From contig JAIOAW010000014.1 in assembly GCA_019873625.1 (NCBI GenBank), positions 1 to 64,000 of the forward strand: a stretch of 64,000 nucleotides of DNA. Reading direction: 5' to 3'. Shown piece after piece: positions 60,186 to 64,000 of this stretch. Origin of the DNA: Chloroflexota bacterium. GTDB taxonomy: Bacteria > Chloroflexota > Anaerolineae > UBA1429. The position numbers were made by a program, and so were the translations under genes. The notes under the pieces were generated by a model. The model was not told where the DNA came from. It was given only the letters and a program-made list of their open reading frames with translations, and searched no databases. Each line of letters begins with the position of its first letter. Positions within the stretch are counted from its first letter, which is position 1.

Positions 60186-62817
60186 TTCGCACCCCCCGTC
60201 GTGGGCTGTGCGGTGGGCCGTGGCCCTCATCATCGCCTTCGCCTTTTCCGGTGCGTTGACGGCGTGCAGCGGCTGGGGCCTCTTGCGGCCCATAGCGCCT
60301 AGCCCATCTCCCACGGTGCCGGCCTCTCCACTGCCCCCCACGGCTACAGCGGAGGCCACCCTCGCGCCCACGGCGCCGCCGGCCACCACAACGCCCACGC
60401 CCCGCCCCACCTTGCCCGCTCAGCCGATGGTCATCGGCCGTTTTGCCCTGCCTGGCGTACCCGAGCCGGGCCTGGGGCCTGTGGGGGTAGCCATCGTGGG
60501 CGAACGGGCCTATGTGGCGAATGCGAATACGGATAACGTCTCGATTCTCCAAGGGAACGCGGTGAAAGCCGTGGTGCGCGTAGGGCGCGAGCCGCGCGCC
60601 ATCCTGGCAGACCCCTCCACGGGCCGCGTTTTTGCCCTGAGCGAGCGCGATAGCGCCATCGCCGTGCTGGAAGGCGAGGCCGCTCAGGCCACTTGGCCCC
60701 TGGCGGACCCGCCCTATGCAGCGGCCCTTGCCCCCAATGGCCTGTGGGTGGCCAGCCTCTATAACGGCATCCTCACCCTCCTTTCGCTAGAAGATGGCCA
60801 GCCCCTTCAGCGCATGGCCCTGGCCGACGCGCCCACCCTCTATGGCCTGCTCTCCTCGCCCGATGGGGCCTTCCTCTACGCCGCGGGGCCTTCGCGGCTC
60901 TACCGGATAGACGTGGCCCGGATGCGGGTTGACGCGGCGGATATCGAGAATTACCAGGCGATGGCCCTCTCTCCCGACGGGCGGACCCTTTACCTGGCCC
61001 GCTATGATGAGGCCTCGCTCCAGACGGCCATCGAAATGCGCGATGCGGCTACGCTGGCCGTCATTGGCCAAGGGCCATCCCTCCGGGACCTTTCGGCGCT
61101 CGCTCTCTCGCCGCATGGAGACCGCCTCTACGCCCTTTCGAGCACCTCCGGCGAACTGTGGGCCTGGAATCTGCCCAATTTCTCCGAGGCGGGCCACCTG
61201 GTCGTGGGGCTTGGCCCAGCGGCCTTGGCGCTGAACCCCACGGGGTCGCTCGCCTACATCGCCAATTATGAGGCGGCGAGCCTCGCCGTGGTGGACGCGA
61301 TGAGCCTCCGCCTGGTGGATACGGTGCCCCTCGCTCCCCTCATCGAGGACTTGGCCGTTCACCCCACCGAGGGGAGTGTGTACGTCGCCTTGAGCAGCGC
61401 CGACCGCGTGCTCGTCTACCGCGAAGGGGCCTGGCAGGCCGCCTGGCGCGTTCCGCCCTACCCCTCGCGGCTGGCCTACATCGCCCCCTTGGGGCAACTC
61501 GCCGTCTTGAGCCGCGCCGAAGGCACCCTCGCCTTCCTCGATGGCGAGGGGCGCGCCGTCGCGCGCTATACGGTAGGCGCCAAACCGCAGGGCCTCGCGG
61601 TGGATTTGGCCCATCGGCGCGCCTATGCGGGCGGTGCCATGGTGGATTGGGAAAGGGGAACGACCACCTTTTGGTATGTGCCCGACGCCCTTCAGGCCGA
61701 ATGGCCGCCCATCCACATCGTACTGGATACGCGGCGAGATATACCCTATGCCGTCGCCTTCAACGGCATCCCCGGGTCGAACGGCGGTTACATCATCGTC
61801 CGTTGGAACGGCGAACGCTTTGACCGCTCCCTGCCCGCGCCGGGCAAACTGAGCGTGGCCCAAGCCCTTTATGACGAAAAGATGGATCGGTTCTATTCGA
61901 CTTACGCCCGTATGGGGACCTTTGGCTTGCAGGTGGCGAACGCCGAAGATGCCGCCGAAATCGCCGATATCCCTCTGGAGCGATACCCTACGGCGCTCGT
62001 GCTGAACCCTAGCACGTGGCATCTGTGGGTGGTCCTGCCCGCTCTGGGCCAAGCCGAGCCGGGAGATACGCTGGTGCGCGCCTACGATACGCGCACCTTG
62101 GGCCTTGCCGCCGAAATGGTCCTCCCCGAGCGGCTGGGCGCCGCCGTGTTGGATGCCTCCAATGGCCTCCTTTATCTCGCCAGCCAACGCCGGGGCAACC
62201 TGTTCATCGTGCAGGATGTGCCCTTGCCGGCCCCGCCGCAAGCGCTCGCCCAGCCCACGGCCACTTCTCAGCCGCCTAGGCCCAGCCCTTCGCCCACGTT
62301 CACGCGCACGCCCACCCGCAAGCCCTCTCCCACAGCCACCAAGGTGCCCCCGCCCCCCACGTGCGTGGGCGAGGCCGACGCCCGGCTGCGCAAGGCCTGG
62401 CAAGCGCTCGGCGCAGACGCGGGGATGGGCTGCGCCTACACCTTGGCCGAAGAGGGGCCTTGGGCCACCCAGCCCTTCGAGCACGGCACCCTGTATTGGT
62501 ATGGCAATGCGCAGCAGATCATCGCGCTCCTTGAAGATGGGCGTTGGATGGCCTATGACGACCTCTGGCGCGAAGGGATGCCCCCCGAAAGTTGCCAGGC
62601 CCAGCCGCCGGCCGGGCGTTATGTGCCCATCCGGGGGTTCGGTCACCTATGGTGCCGCGAAACTTTTCTGCGGGACGCCCTAGGTTGGGCCACCGCGCCC
62701 GAACAGGGCTTTCAAGGAATCTATCAAACCTTCGAAAAGGGGGCCATCTTGCGCGAGCCAGACGGGAGCGCCCGGGCCTTTCGCAACGATGGCACGTGGC
62801 AAAAGTTCAACCCATAA
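60169..62817 (+). CDS. Lipoprotein with beta-propeller and C-terminal repeat domain
   Basis: 882 aa, GGAGG upstream. An N-terminal helix ends in the lipobox LTAC (Cys about residue 33), so it is lipid-anchored. A Pro/Thr linker (residues 42-85) is followed by a long YncE-like propeller: repeated units such as AYVANANTDNVSIL, AYIANYEAASLAVVD and VYVALSSADRVLVY. A second Pro/Ser/Thr linker (about 700-740) leads to a 140-residue domain with LGFP-like steps (GWATAPEQGFQGIYQTFEKGAIL). No enzyme motif. Probably an extracellular binding or scaffold protein. It starts within the end of thiI. Confidence 0.8.
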   Translation: MNPRFDSHPPSWAVRWAVALIIAFAFSGALTACSGWGLLRPIAPSPSPTVPASPLPPTATAEATLAPTAPPATTTPTPRPTLPAQPMVIGRFALPGVPEPGLGPVGVAIVGERAYVANANTDNVSILQGNAVKAVVRVGREPRAILADPSTGRVFALSERDSAIAVLEGEAAQATWPLADPPYAAALAPNGLWVASLYNGILTLLSLEDGQPLQRMALADAPTLYGLLSSPDGAFLYAAGPSRLYRIDVARMRVDAADIENYQAMALSPDGRTLYLARYDEASLQTAIEMRDAATLAVIGQGPSLRDLSALALSPHGDRLYALSSTSGELWAWNLPNFSEAGHLVVGLGPAALALNPTGSLAYIANYEAASLAVVDAMSLRLVDTVPLAPLIEDLAVHPTEGSVYVALSSADRVLVYREGAWQAAWRVPPYPSRLAYIAPLGQLAVLSRAEGTLAFLDGEGRAVARYTVGAKPQGLAVDLAHRRAYAGGAMVDWERGTTTFWYVPDALQAEWPPIHIVLDTRRDIPYAVAFNGIPGSNGGYIIVRWNGERFDRSLPAPGKLSVAQALYDEKMDRFYSTYARMGTFGLQVANAEDAAEIADIPLERYPTALVLNPSTWHLWVVLPALGQAEPGDTLVRAYDTRTLGLAAEMVLPERLGAAVLDASNGLLYLASQRRGNLFIVQDVPLPAPPQALAQPTATSQPPRPSPSPTFTRTPTRKPSPTATKVPPPPTCVGEADARLRKAWQALGADAGMGCAYTLAEEGPWATQPFEHGTLYWYGNAQQIIALLEDGRWMAYDDLWREGMPPESCQAQPPAGRYVPIRGFGHLWCRETFLRDALGWATAPEQGFQGIYQTFEKGAILREPDGSARAFRNDGTWQKFNP

Positions 62818-62842
62818 ACGCGTTCAGGGCGAGGAGGCCGAG

Positions 62843-64000
62843 ATGAAACGAGAGCGTGCTTCGGGCATCCTATGCCACCCTACCTGCTTGCCGGGGCCTT
62901 CGGGCATCGGCGACCTGGGCCGGGGGTGCGACCTCCTGCTGGATTTTTTGGCGCGGGCTGGGCAGACCATTTGGCAAACCTTGCCGATTGTGCCCACGGG
63001 GTATGGAGATTCACCTTATCAGCCCTTTTCCGTTTTTGCGGGGAACCCGCTCCTGATAGACCTCGAGCAACTTGCCGATTGGGGCCTGCTCACGCCGGCG
63101 CAGGCGCGGCCCCCAACCCCCTTACCAGAGGATTATGTAGACTATGGCGCGGTGATCGCCTTCAAAGATGGCGCCCTGCGAGCCGCCTTTCGCAAGTTTG
63201 CCCGTTCGCCGGGGAGCCTTGAGGGGGAATTCGAGGCCTTTTGCCGTGAGCATACGGCCTGGCTGGAGGATTACGCCCTGTTTATGGCGCTCAAACGCCA
63301 CTTTCGCTGGGCGCCGTGGACGGCGTGGGAGCGCCCCATCGCCCGCCGAGATGCGCAGGCCCTGGCCGCCTGGCGCGAGCGGCTCGCGGAGGAGGTGGCC
63401 TACCAGCGCTTTATCCAATTCGTGTTCGAAAAGCAGTGGCAGCGCGTGCGCCAGGCCGCCCAGGCGCGCGGCATCCGCATTATGGGGGATATGCCCATCT
63501 TCGTCGGGCATGATAGCGCAGACGTCTGGAGCCACCAGGCCTTGTTCGAACTCGACGAGGACGGCATACCCCTCGCCGTGGCCGGCGTGCCCCCCGATTA
63601 CTTTAGCCCCACCGGGCAACTCTGGGGCAACCCCCTTTATCGCTGGGAGGTGATGCGGCGCGACGGGTACGCCTGGTGGATCGCCCGGCTCAAGCGCGCC
63701 CTCACCCAGGCCGATATGGTGCGCATTGACCATTTTCGCGGTTTTGCCGCTTATTGGCGCGTGCCCGCCGGCGAAGAGACGGCCATCCATGGCGAGTGGG
63801 TGCCCGGCCCCGGCGCGGACTTTTTCCACGCCGTGCGCCAGGCCCTAGGCAGCCTGCCCATCGTCGCCGAGGATTTGGGCCTCATCACGGAGGACGTCAT
63901 CGCCCTGCGCAAGGCTTTCAACCTCCCTGGGATGCGGGTTCTGCAGTTCGCCTTCGACTCCGATGCGACGAACGAACATCTGCCCCACAACCATTCGGCA
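62843..64000 (+). CDS. malQ: 4-alpha-glucanotransferase, 5' part (runs off window)
   Basis: 386 codons are in the window with no stop. ATG 62843 follows GAGGAGG (62831-62837). MalQ (GH77) transfers alpha-1,4-glucan segments during maltodextrin and glycogen metabolism. The start reads SGILCHPTCLPGPSGIGDLGRG, then TIWQTLPIVPTGYGDSPYQPFSVFAGNPLLID, the GH77 N-terminal signature (quoted in parts). Further are IMGDMPIFV, WGNPLYRWEVM, RIDHFRGF with the nucleophile Asp, and IVAEDLG with the acid/base Glu. These residues fit an active enzyme. It may share alpha-glucan metabolism with the GT4 at 13 kb. Confidence 0.95.
   Translation, partial: MKRERASGILCHPTCLPGPSGIGDLGRGCDLLLDFLARAGQTIWQTLPIVPTGYGDSPYQPFSVFAGNPLLIDLEQLADWGLLTPAQARPPTPLPEDYVDYGAVIAFKDGALRAAFRKFARSPGSLEGEFEAFCREHTAWLEDYALFMALKRHFRWAPWTAWERPIARRDAQALAAWRERLAEEVAYQRFIQFVFEKQWQRVRQAAQARGIRIMGDMPIFVGHDSADVWSHQALFELDEDGIPLAVAGVPPDYFSPTGQLWGNPLYRWEVMRRDGYAWWIARLKRALTQADMVRIDHFRGFAAYWRVPAGEETAIHGEWVPGPGADFFHAVRQALGSLPIVAEDLGLITEDVIALRKAFNLPGMRVLQFAFDSDATNEHLPHNHSA

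Noticed and set aside
60787-62646. 619-codon open frame on the minus strand
   Set aside because: Antisense to the beta-propeller lipoprotein gene; composition is Gly/Arg/His-rich and unlike a real protein.

Overview
The window is a GC-rich bacterial chromosome segment, most probably from Chloroflexota (Anaerolineae-like). The clues are a secreted protein that ends in a long Thr-Pro tract, a secreted repeat protein carrying LPLIM motifs, lipoproteins with Pro/Thr linkers, and an FtsA-like/baseplate-J-like gene pair lying between alaS and ruvX. GTG and TTG starts are frequent. I see no rRNA, prophage, insertion sequence or CRISPR array. The phylum call is inference from gene style and was not tested by any search.

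Layout. 1-5.8 kb: the tail of a Thr/Pro-rich surface protein; a PII-like protein overlapping a cation/Ca2+ antiporter; a sulfatase-hydratase operon; argJ. 5.8-12.6 kb: a minus-strand run of GH127 glycosidase, M20 hydrolase, a polyprenyl-phosphate sugar transferase and two GT4 glycosyltransferases, one of them frameshifted. 13-22.4 kb: another GT4, pyrimidine nucleoside phosphorylase, membrane proteins, a 6S-like RNA candidate, an RpiR-type regulator and an MBL hydrolase. 22.4-24.5 kb: ftsY-prfB, with the +1 programmed frameshift of prfB intact.

24.7-31.8 kb is the most unusual block. A single minus-strand operon encodes an Lrp-receiver fusion, two lone receivers, NuoE, NuoF, another receiver, a double-ACT protein and a RegB-like sensor kinase. 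It is transcribed divergently from an OmpR-type regulator that lacks the phosphoacceptor Asp. It looks like an NAD(H)/quinone redox-sensing circuit built around a NuoEF diaphorase that has no NuoG or hydrogenase subunit in this window. A LysW-like zinc-ribbon protein with a very acidic tail follows.

31.9-43.5 kb: two sulfatase-superfamily hydrolases (one with Thr at the formylglycine position); selD, which reads through an in-frame UGA as selenocysteine; secreted surface and SH3b proteins; GT2-plsY; a NarL-type two-component pair. 43.7-49.3 kb: a GltS-like FMN protein, three tRNAs (Lys, Leu, Gly) and the tig-clpP-clpX proteostasis operon. 49.4-56.6 kb: alaS, FtsA-like, baseplate-J-like, ruvX, mltG. 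56.6-64 kb: a repeat-rich spacer, a sugar kinase/SIS operon, thiI, a beta-propeller lipoprotein and the 5' part of malQ, which runs off the window.

Selenium use, redox-coupled signalling and polysaccharide/sulfate-ester turnover are the recurring themes. Promoters resembling the sigma-70 consensus (TTGACA, 16-18 bp, TATAAT) can be read in front of many transcription units.
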